11,646 bases of DNA, taken from positions 1 through 11,646 of the forward strand of contig JAZQWT010000170.1 of NCBI GenBank assembly GCA_045632485.1, written 5' to 3'. This document shows positions 7,149 to 11,646 of this stretch, in pieces. This stretch comes from SIG575 sp045632485. Its GTDB lineage: Bacteria; Bacillota; Clostridia; Oscillospirales; Acutalibacteraceae. Each line of letters opens with the position of its first letter. The stretch's first letter is position 1. A program made the position numbers and the translations under genes. The notes below the pieces were generated by a model that saw nothing but the letters and a program-made list of their open reading frames with translations, had not been told where the DNA came from and did not search any database.

Positions 7149-7185
7149 AAAACACCGATAACGCTGTCGCGTATCGGTGTTTTTT
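7149..7185 (+). terminator. Intrinsic terminator after the PHP operon
   Basis: AACACCGAT (7151-7159) pairs with ATCGGTGTT (7173-7181). After a one-base bulge (7160) the stem continues with ACGC (7161-7164) pairing with GCGT (7169-7172), closing on a TGTC loop. A run of six T (7180-7185) follows. It is the end of the 5612-7074 transcription unit. Confidence 0.88.
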
Positions 7186-7214
7186 AACACATAATTGTGC
7201 CGCAAGTTTATATT
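7184..7214 (+). promoter_or_regulatory. Possible promoter for cdd-pdp
   Basis: TTAACA (7184-7189) and TATATT (7209-7214) are separated by 19 bases, longer than ideal. The -35 begins in the T-run of the preceding terminator. A leader of about 60 bases would precede the cdd ATG. No better pair was found between the terminator and cdd. Confidence 0.3.
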
Positions 7215-7279
7215 TTAAAGAAATACCGCCTTACGGGAGAACAATATTATGGTCTTTTGATTTTTCTTCGGAGGTTTTT

Positions 7280-7672
7280 ATGAACGAAAAAGAACTTATT
7301 CTGAAAGCAATTGAGGCACAGAAAAACTCATATTCACCCTATTCAAAATTTTCCGTGGGTGCAGCTCTTCTTTGTACTGACGGCGAGATTTTCACAGGGG
7401 TCAATGTTGAAAATGTATCTTTCGGCCTTACAAACTGTGCCGAAAGAACTGCTTTTTTTAAAGCAATTTCAGAAGGTAAAAGAGATTTTAAAGCTATTGC
7501 AATAGTCGGTGGCGAAACTTATCTTGCACCCTGCGGTGCATGCAGACAGGTTATGGCTGAATTCTGTGATGAAACTTTCAAAGTGATTTTTGCCAAAAAT
7601 AAAAATGAATATATAACAAAAACACTCGGTGAAATTTTACCTTTTTCTTTTTCAGAGGTGGATATGAAATGA
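7280..7672 (+). CDS. cdd: Cytidine deaminase
   Basis: This enzyme hydrolyses cytidine and deoxycytidine to uridine and deoxyuridine plus ammonia in pyrimidine salvage. At 130 residues it is the usual length of the small tetrameric bacterial form. The start SYSPYSKFSVGAALL (17-31) is typical. Zinc ligands are Cys53 in the TNCAERTA motif and Cys85 and Cys88 in PCGACRQ (84-90); Glu55 is the proton-shuttling catalytic residue. Cysteine rather than histidine as the first ligand is what the short homotetrameric class has. GGAGG (7270-7274) lies 5 bases before the ATG. Its stop overlaps the start of the phosphorylase gene by 4 bases, so the two steps, deamination then phosphorolysis, are translationally coupled. 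Confidence 0.96.
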   Translation: MNEKELILKAIEAQKNSYSPYSKFSVGAALLCTDGEIFTGVNVENVSFGLTNCAERTAFFKAISEGKRDFKAIAIVGGETYLAPCGACRQVMAEFCDETFKVIFAKNKNEYITKTLGEILPFSFSEVDMK

Positions 7673-8961
7673 GAATGTATGATTTGATTCTGAAAAAACG
7701 TAACGGCGGAAAACTTACAAAAGAGGAAATTGAATTTTTTGTAAAAGGTGTTACAGATAAAAAAATTGAGCTTTATCATATCTCAGCTTTGATGATGGCA
7801 ATATATTTTCAGGGGATGGATGAAGAAGAAACGCTGAATCTTACTCTTGCTATGGCAGATTCAGGGGAGAGAATGAACCTGGAGAAAATTGACGGAATCA
7901 AAGTTGACAAGCATTCTACCGGCGGTGTGGGAGATAAAACAACACTTGCAGTTGCACCGATAGTTGCCGCCTGCGGAGTTAAAGTAGCCAAAATGTCAGG
8001 CAGAGGTCTTGGTCACACAGGCGGTACAATTGATAAACTGGAATCAATAAAAGGCTTTGAAACTTCAATAGAGCCTGAAAGATTTTTTGATATTGTAAAT
8101 GCTCACGGTCTTTGTGTTGCAGGGCAGTCAATGAATTTAGCACCTGCAGACAAAGAATTGTACGCTTTACGCGACGTTACGGCAACAGTTGAAAACCTTT
8201 CTCTTATCGCATCAAGTATTATGAGCAAGAAACTTGCGTCAGGCAGTGATTGTATTTTGCTTGATGTAAAAGTAGGTAGCGGTGCATTTATGAAAACCTA
8301 TGAAGATGCAGAAAAACTTGCACAGGCGATGGTTAAAATCGGAAATGGCGCCGGGAGAAAGACAGTGGCGATAATTACCGATATGGATAAACCTTTAGGA
8401 AATGCAATCGGCAACAGTATTGAGGTTATTGAAGCGATAGAAACACTTAAAGGCAATGGTCCTGAAGATTTTACCTTGCTTGTAAAAACATTAAGTGCAG
8501 AGCTTCTTGAAATGGCAGGAGTTGAAAACGCTGAGGAAAAGGTTGAAGAAGCAATTTCAAGCGGAAAAGCTCTCAGTAAACTTGCCGATATGGTTAAGGC
8601 ACAGAGCGGAGATGAAAATTATATTCACGATATTTCGCTTTTCCCGAAAGCAGAATTTACACGTGAAATTAAATCGGAAGCAGAGGGCTATATTTCCCGT
8701 ATGAATGCAGAAACTGTAGGCATTGCCTGTGCAAAATTAGGCGCAGGCAGAGAGAAAAAAGGTGATTCCATCGATTTCGCTGCAGGTATAAAACTGTTAA
8801 AGAAAACAGGTGATAAAATATCAGCAGGTGAAGTGATTGCCGAAATGTACACGTCGGATGAGGATAAATTCTCCGATGCTGAAAAAACTTTTTTGTCGTC
8901 AATTGAATATAGCGACACAGCTCCTGAAATCAGAAACCTGATTTTGGGCAGAATTGAATAA
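7669..8961 (+). CDS. pdp: Pyrimidine-nucleoside phosphorylase
   Basis: This enzyme reversibly splits uridine, deoxyuridine and thymidine with phosphate into base and (deoxy)ribose-1-phosphate. The 430-residue length matches the family (about 433). The N-terminal helical domain begins MRMYDLILKKRNGG; the phosphate-binding loop KHSTGGVGDKT is at 81-91; the family signature SGRGLGHTGGTIDKLE spans 110-125; a PYNP C-terminal domain occupies about 345-420. Lys108, two residues before that signature's Ser110, aligns with the position that is Met in E. coli thymidine phosphorylase and Lys in broad-specificity PyNP, as I recall, which favours pdp over deoA. AGAGGTGG (7654-7661) lies 7 bases before the ATG, inside cdd. 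The gene is followed by a terminator. No deoB, deoC or nucleoside transporter gene is next to it in the window. Confidence 0.95.
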   Translation: MRMYDLILKKRNGGKLTKEEIEFFVKGVTDKKIELYHISALMMAIYFQGMDEEETLNLTLAMADSGERMNLEKIDGIKVDKHSTGGVGDKTTLAVAPIVAACGVKVAKMSGRGLGHTGGTIDKLESIKGFETSIEPERFFDIVNAHGLCVAGQSMNLAPADKELYALRDVTATVENLSLIASSIMSKKLASGSDCILLDVKVGSGAFMKTYEDAEKLAQAMVKIGNGAGRKTVAIITDMDKPLGNAIGNSIEVIEAIETLKGNGPEDFTLLVKTLSAELLEMAGVENAEEKVEEAISSGKALSKLADMVKAQSGDENYIHDISLFPKAEFTREIKSEAEGYISRMNAETVGIACAKLGAGREKKGDSIDFAAGIKLLKKTGDKISAGEVIAEMYTSDEDKFSDAEKTFLSSIEYSDTAPEIRNLILGRIE

Positions 8962-8978
8962 GGTGTCGGATTTTGCTA

Positions 8979-9007
8979 TTGAAAAATAAACCCTGTTATG
9001 ATATAAT
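8979..9007 (+). promoter_or_regulatory. Promoter of the NSS symporter gene
   Basis: TTGAAA (8979-8984), a 17-base spacer and a perfect TATAAT (9002-9007), with TG at 8999-9000 as an extended -10. The start site would be near 9014, about 27 bases before the ATG at 9041. The -10 falls in the loop and right arm of the pdp terminator hairpin. Confidence 0.65.
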
Positions 9008-9023
9008 AACAGGGTAATTTTTT
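8991..9023 (+). terminator. Intrinsic terminator after pdp
   Basis: CCCTGTTAT (8991-8999) and its exact complement ATAACAGGG (9006-9014) form a nine-pair stem with a six-base loop, followed by TAA and six T (9018-9023). It begins about 30 bases after the pdp stop. The gap before the T-run makes it a moderate terminator. Confidence 0.75.
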
Positions 9024-9040
9024 CGGAAAGAGGAGAATTT

Positions 9041-10411
9041 ATGGCAAGAGAAAAATTAGGCAGCCGTCTGGGATTCATTCTTCTCAGTGCCGGTTGTGCC
9101 ATAGGTATCGGTAATGTATGGAAGTTTCCGTACATGGTAGGTCAGTATGGTGGCGGTATTTTTGTACTGATTTATCTTTTCTTCCTTGTTATAATGGGTG
9201 TGCCGATTATGACAATGGAATTTGCAATGGGCAGAGCAAGTCGTAAAAGCCCTGCAAAAATGTATCAGCAGCTTGAACCGGCAGGAAGTAAATGGCATAT
9301 TCATGGTTACGCTGCAGTTATAGGTAATTATCTTTTAATGATGTTCTACACCACTGTTTCAGGATGGATGCTCAGATATTTTGTTACTACGGCAAAAGGT
9401 GAGTTCGCAGGTCTTGACGCAACGGGCGTTGCAGGAAAATTTGATGCAATGCTTGCAGACCCCGGTTCTATGGCTATGTATATGGCAATAGTGGTTATTG
9501 TCGGCTTCCTTGTTTGTTCCTTTGGTGTTCAGAAGGGTCTTGAAAGAATTACCAAATGGATGATGCTTGCACTTCTCGCTATTATGATTGTGCTTGCCAT
9601 TAACAGTTCAGTTATGGACGGTGGTAAAGAGGGTCTTGAGTTTTATCTTAAACCCAGTATTGCAAACCTTAAAGCAGCAGGCGTAGGCAACGTTATTGTT
9701 GCTGCAATGAATCAAGCATTTTTCACATTGAGTCTTGGTATGGGCGCAATGGCGATTTTCGGCAGTTATCTCAATAAAAACAGATGTCTTATGGGTGAAG
9801 CTATCAATGTAGGTTTACTTGATACATTTGTTGCTCTTGTTTCAGGTCTTATTATTTTCCCTGCATGTTCAGCTTATAATGTTGAAGTAAACGCAGGACC
9901 GCCCCTTATTTTTATAACATTACCGAATATTTTCAACAATATTCCTCTCGGTAGATTGTGGGGAAGTCTGTTCTTCATATTCCTTGCATTTGCAGCTCTT
10001 TCAACTGTTTTTGCTGTGTTTGAAGGTATTATTGCATGTACTTGCGATATGTTTGGCTGGAGCAGAAAAAAATCCTGTTTTATTAACTGCATTTTAGTTC
10101 TTGTTCTTTCACTTCCCTGTATTCTCGGATTTAATGTCCTTGCAGGTCTTACACCATTTGGTGAAGGCTCAACAATTATGGACCTTGAAGATTTCCTTGT
10201 TTCGAATCTTCTTCTTCCCATAGGCTCACTTGTTTTTCTACTCTTCTGTACAACAAAGTATGGTTGGGGATGGGAAAAGTTCAAGAAAGAGGCAAATATC
10301 GGTAAAGGTAAAGCAAAAGTTATGGACTGGATGCGCGGTTATCTGACTTATGTTCTTCCTGTGTTTATCGTAATTTTGTTTGTTATGGGACTTATCAATT
10401 TCTTTAAATAA
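9041..10411 (+). CDS. Neurotransmitter:sodium symporter (NSS/SNF) family transporter
   Basis: This is a LeuT-fold Na+-coupled amino-acid symporter of the inner membrane. At 456 residues with about 11 membrane segments it is close in size to the bacterial 11-segment members Tyt1 and MhsT. Segment 1 holds the unwound ion and substrate site, GIGNVWKFPY (22-31); segment 6 holds the matching FFTLSLGMGAMAIFGSY stretch. Other hydrophobic segments fall near 39-60, 88-115, 143-163, 168-190, 252-275, 305-335, 345-368, 385-405 and 428-454. Lys28 stands where LeuT has the outer-gate Arg30, and the partner acid is kept as Asp384 in DLEDFL, matching LeuT Asp404 by spacing. AAAGAGGAG (9027-9035) precedes the ATG. 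It is transcribed alone between two terminators. The ligand, probably an amino acid, cannot be assigned. Confidence 0.92.
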   Translation: MAREKLGSRLGFILLSAGCAIGIGNVWKFPYMVGQYGGGIFVLIYLFFLVIMGVPIMTMEFAMGRASRKSPAKMYQQLEPAGSKWHIHGYAAVIGNYLLMMFYTTVSGWMLRYFVTTAKGEFAGLDATGVAGKFDAMLADPGSMAMYMAIVVIVGFLVCSFGVQKGLERITKWMMLALLAIMIVLAINSSVMDGGKEGLEFYLKPSIANLKAAGVGNVIVAAMNQAFFTLSLGMGAMAIFGSYLNKNRCLMGEAINVGLLDTFVALVSGLIIFPACSAYNVEVNAGPPLIFITLPNIFNNIPLGRLWGSLFFIFLAFAALSTVFAVFEGIIACTCDMFGWSRKKSCFINCILVLVLSLPCILGFNVLAGLTPFGEGSTIMDLEDFLVSNLLLPIGSLVFLLFCTTKYGWGWEKFKKEANIGKGKAKVMDWMRGYLTYVLPVFIVILFVMGLINFFK

Positions 10412-10419
10412 TGAAATTA

Positions 10420-10452
10420 ATCGGGCTTATGGTTTCATAAGTCCGATTTTTT
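10420..10452 (+). terminator. Intrinsic terminator after the NSS gene
   Basis: ATCGGGCTTATG (10420-10431) pairs with CATAAGTCCGAT (10436-10447), 12 pairs with one G-U, loop GTTT, then six T (10447-10452). It starts 8 bases after the stop codon. Confidence 0.88.
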
Positions 10453-10466
10453 AAAAGGAGATATAT

Positions 10467-11084
10467 ATGAAAAAAGCTGTAAGAATATTGAGCATAGTTC
10501 TTGCTGTTGTTATAGGATACTTTGCAGTGACAGCAATGATATACGTACCTTTTGTGATATATGATGCAAAGGCAGAATATGTTTACGAATATGACTTTGA
10601 TTATCTTATAATTCTCGGAAATCAGGTTGTAGGCAAGGATACACCAAGTGACCTTATGCTTGAACGTGTAAACGGTGCGGCAGAATATCTTGAAATCGAT
10701 AAAGATTCCACAGTCGTTGTGTGTGGAGGAATAACAACAGATGAGCAGATAATTTCTGAAGCAGAATTAATGAAAAAACTTCTGATTGAAAAAGGAATAG
10801 AGCCTGAAAGAATCGTTCTTGAAGATAAATCAACAACCACTTTTGAAAATTTTGAATTCGCAAAAGAAGTTATTGAAAAACATTCAGGCAAAAGTATTGA
10901 AAAAGTCCGTGTTGCATTTCTGTCATCAGATTATCATATCCACAGAGCCTCTGTAATTGCCGACCATTATGGTTTTAACAATATAGGTAAGTTAAGCTGC
11001 AAAACAGAAAACGGCTTCGTAAAAACTGTTATAAGAGAGTATTTTGTAGGGTATGATTTGCTTATAAGATTGATTACGGATTAA
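10467..11084 (+). CDS. YdcF/DUF218-family membrane-anchored protein
   Basis: A 205-residue protein with one N-terminal membrane segment (about 5-30) and a DUF218 (YdcF/SanA-like) domain beyond it, likely facing outward. Domain marks in order: DYLIILGNQV (45-54), the arginine helix LERVNGAAEYL (65-75), VVVCGG (83-88), SEAELMKKLLIEKGI (97-111), ED (119-120), TTTFEN (123-128), and SSDYHIHRA (153-161). The Thr-x-x-Asn and Tyr-His-x-x-Arg-Ala patterns are the usual DUF218 signature. The biochemical role is not well established; family members have been tied to envelope integrity and vancomycin sensitivity in enterobacteria. AAAGGAG (10454-10460) lies 6 bases before the ATG. The gene starts just 14 bases after a terminator with no clear promoter between, so its transcript may come from read-through. 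Confidence 0.87.
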   Translation: MKKAVRILSIVLAVVIGYFAVTAMIYVPFVIYDAKAEYVYEYDFDYLIILGNQVVGKDTPSDLMLERVNGAAEYLEIDKDSTVVVCGGITTDEQIISEAELMKKLLIEKGIEPERIVLEDKSTTTFENFEFAKEVIEKHSGKSIEKVRVAFLSSDYHIHRASVIADHYGFNNIGKLSCKTENGFVKTVIREYFVGYDLLIRLITD

Positions 11085-11089
11085 ATTAA

Positions 11090-11166
11090 TTTATCCTTTT
11101 GCTTTAATGGAGTATTGCCTCCTTTGCCTGAAGGGAGGGGGACCGCGTAAGCGGTGGAGGGATAAA
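11090..11166. repeat. Palindromic repeat block A (three nested stems)
   Basis: TTTATCC (11090-11096) pairs with GGATAAA (11160-11166) and encloses two hairpins: CCTCCTTT (11118-11125) with AAGGGAGG (11131-11138), and ACCGC (11142-11146) with GCGGT (11151-11155) closing on a GTAA tetraloop. The composition (CCTCC...GGGAGG, then a GTAA-capped stem, then GGAGGG) resembles the short dispersed palindromes common in genomes of gut clostridia; that resemblance is from memory. Confidence 0.6.
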
Positions 11167-11203
11167 AGTTAATTTGAATAAACTTTAAAAATACCCCCCC
11201 AGT

Positions 11204-11220
11204 CAAAACCTACGGTTTTG
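11204..11220. repeat. Short perfect palindrome in repeat block B
   Basis: CAAAACC (11204-11210) and GGTTTTG (11214-11220) form a perfect seven-pair stem with loop TAC. It follows a run of seven C (11194-11200) and directly precedes the GGCCCCC stem, so this hairpin and the next probably belong to one repeat unit. Confidence 0.55.
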
Positions 11221-11222
11221 CC

Positions 11223-11250
11223 GGCCCCCTTTAGGCAAGGGGGCCTTTTT
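11223..11250 (+). terminator. GC-rich hairpin with T-run, likely terminator for the YdcF gene
   Basis: GGCCCCCTT (11223-11231) pairs perfectly with AAGGGGGCC (11237-11245), loop TAGGC, then five T (11246-11250). It fits a strong intrinsic terminator, 139 bases after the YdcF stop, though it is also the end of the palindromic repeat block. Confidence 0.7.
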
Positions 11251-11269
11251 GTTATTCTTATTTCAGTGG

Positions 11270-11284
11270 TAAATTATAGTTTAT
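11270..11284. repeat. AT spacer repeat, copy 1
   Basis: TAAATTATAGTTTAT, one base different from copies 2 and 3. It lies between the block B hairpins and the double hairpin at 11354-11421. Confidence 0.45.
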
Positions 11285-11353
11285 ATGTGCATCAATAACT
11301 AACTACGGGTAATATACTGACGATTATTATAAAACTGACATCGGTGATAGCAT

Positions 11354-11421
11354 AAAAATTCTCCCCTTGAAAAAGCAAGGGGAGATGTCATTTTCGTGAG
11401 AAAATGACAGAGGGGATTTTT
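11354..11421. repeat. Double-hairpin repeat with A/T-rich outer arms
   Basis: Two perfect ten-pair hairpins stand back to back: TCTCCCCTTG (11360-11369) with CAAGGGGAGA (11376-11385), and TGTCATTTTC (11386-11395) with GAAAATGACA (11400-11409). AAAAAT (11354-11359) and ATTTTT (11416-11421) form an outer stem; AGGGG (11411-11415) can alternatively pair with the CCCCT of the first hairpin. The layout suggests a MITE-like or cruciform-forming mobile repeat. No target duplication was seen. Confidence 0.65.
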
Positions 11422-11424
11422 CGC

Positions 11425-11440
11425 TTAAATTATAATTTAT
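11425..11440. repeat. AT spacer repeat, copy 2
   Basis: TTAAATTATAATTTAT, identical to copy 3 at 11572-11587. Its inner 14 bases are a perfect palindrome. It separates the double hairpin from the core-bearing hairpin pair. Confidence 0.6.
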
Positions 11441-11452
11441 CCGTTACTAACC

Positions 11453-11504
11453 TTGCCATTTTGCTGTCATCCTTGAGCGTCAGCGAAGGATCTCAAAATG
11501 GCAA
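11453..11504. repeat. Core-bearing palindrome, copy 1 (core on the minus strand)
   Basis: TTGCCATTTTG (11453-11463) and CAAAATGGCAA (11494-11504) are perfect inverted arms of 11 bases. They enclose a 30-base core with an inner ATCCTT/AAGGAT stem. On the minus strand the core begins GAGATCCTTCGCT and ends GGATGACA, as does copy 2 on the plus strand with small changes. Confidence 0.75.
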
Positions 11505-11513
11505 TATATAAAC

Positions 11514-11565
11514 CATTCCCAAACGAGATTCTTCGCTTCGCTCGAGAATGACACGTTTGGGAATG
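11514..11565. repeat. Core-bearing palindrome, copy 2 (core on the plus strand)
   Basis: CATTCCCAAACG (11514-11525) and CGTTTGGGAATG (11554-11565) are perfect inverted arms of 12 bases and share no sequence with the arms of copy 1. The core between them begins GAGATTCTTCGCT and ends GAATGACA. Its inner stem ATTCT/AGAAT carries a T-A pair where copy 1 has C-G. Confidence 0.75.
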
Positions 11566-11571
11566 TCAGCG

Positions 11572-11587
11572 TTAAATTATAATTTAT
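11572..11587. repeat. AT spacer repeat, copy 3
   Basis: Exact 16-base direct repeat of 11425-11440. Together they bracket the pair of core-bearing palindromes. Confidence 0.6.
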
Positions 11588-11610
11588 TTTCTGTCATCAG
11601 TATTATTTTA

Positions 11611-11639
11611 TTGACTAATTATTCTTAAAATGTTATATT
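11611..11639 (+). promoter_or_regulatory. Promoter pointing out of the window
   Basis: TTGACT (11611-11616), 17 bases, then TATATT (11634-11639) with TG at 11631-11632 as an extended -10. Any gene it serves begins past the right edge. Confidence 0.5.
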
Positions 11640-11646
11640 ATTTCCA

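Larger units (their letters stand above)
11085..11646. other. Gene-free region packed with palindromic repeats
   Basis: No reading frame here has a supported ribosome site or recognisable product. The 562 bases hold at least five hairpin-forming blocks (listed separately), short AT-rich palindromes between them and a promoter near the right end. GC-rich stems alternate with very AT-rich spacers, a composition unlike the coding DNA to the left. Stretches 11285-11353 and 11588-11610 show nothing I can name. Confidence 0.75.

Noticed and set aside
7220..7270. Riboswitch or attenuator in the cdd leader
   Set aside because: Only a very short CCG/CGG pairing is visible and there is no second terminator-like stem before cdd.
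9874..10284. Long minus-strand open frame inside the symporter gene
   Set aside because: It overlaps the clearly coding NSS gene, lacks a ribosome site and gives a low-complexity, unrecognisable product; it is a shadow frame.
10376..10410. Promoter for the YdcF gene inside the end of the symporter gene
   Set aside because: TTGTTA and TAAATA occur, but the spacing is 19 and the -10 match is poor, so it was not called.
11085..11646. CRISPR array
   Set aside because: The repeated units are self-complementary hairpins with irregular spacing and differing sequence; there is no regular repeat-spacer pattern and no cas gene.

Overview
The window looks like a chromosomal segment of an anaerobic, endospore-forming, low-GC Clostridia bacterium (Eubacteriales, perhaps Oscillospiraceae/Ruminococcaceae-like). 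The pointers are a partial spoVAC gene at the left edge, AT-rich DNA with strong GGAGG-type ribosome binding sites, a reduced SufC/SufB iron-sulfur system without SufS, SufU or SufD, and GC-rich palindromic repeats of a kind common in gut clostridia. The genus cannot be named from the sequence alone.

Layout. (1) 1-313, minus strand: start of spoVAC, cut by the window edge. (2) 500-5530, plus strand: a tight five-gene unit made of an OppA-like substrate-binding protein with an unusual non-lipoprotein N-terminus, SufC-type ATPase, SufB/D-type scaffold, Lrp/AsnC regulator and class I/II aminotransferase. Gaps are 13, 20 and 16 bases, then a 4-base overlap. (3) 5545-7185: a promoter overlapped by a perfect 12+12 palindrome drives a PHP-domain phosphoesterase and an unrecognised helical protein, ending at a strong terminator. 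(4) 7280-9023: cytidine deaminase and pyrimidine-nucleoside phosphorylase, overlapping by 4 bases, a pyrimidine salvage operon ending at a terminator. (5) 9041-10452: an NSS-family sodium:amino-acid symporter whose promoter is woven into the preceding terminator hairpin, with its own terminator. (6) 10467-11084: a membrane-anchored YdcF/DUF218 protein. (7) 11085-11646: a gene-free stretch holding a cluster of hairpin-forming repeats separated by near-identical AT palindromes, then a good promoter pointing out of the window.

How the genes work together. SufC and SufB resemble the two-component SUF-like minimal system (SMS, SmsC/SmsB) of anaerobes: both the ATPase motifs and the assembly residues known from SufB can be located. 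Sharing an operon with an Lrp/AsnC regulator, an aminotransferase and a permease-less peptide-binding protein suggests a link between amino-acid status and Fe-S assembly, which is inference. The cdd-pdp pair deaminates cytidine and splits uridine or thymidine for carbon and base recovery.

The most unusual material is the palindrome island at the right end. Two copies of one core lie in opposite orientation, each enclosed by perfect inverted arms that are unrelated between copies, with a compensatory change in the inner stem. Two promoter/palindrome overlaps are also worth a look.
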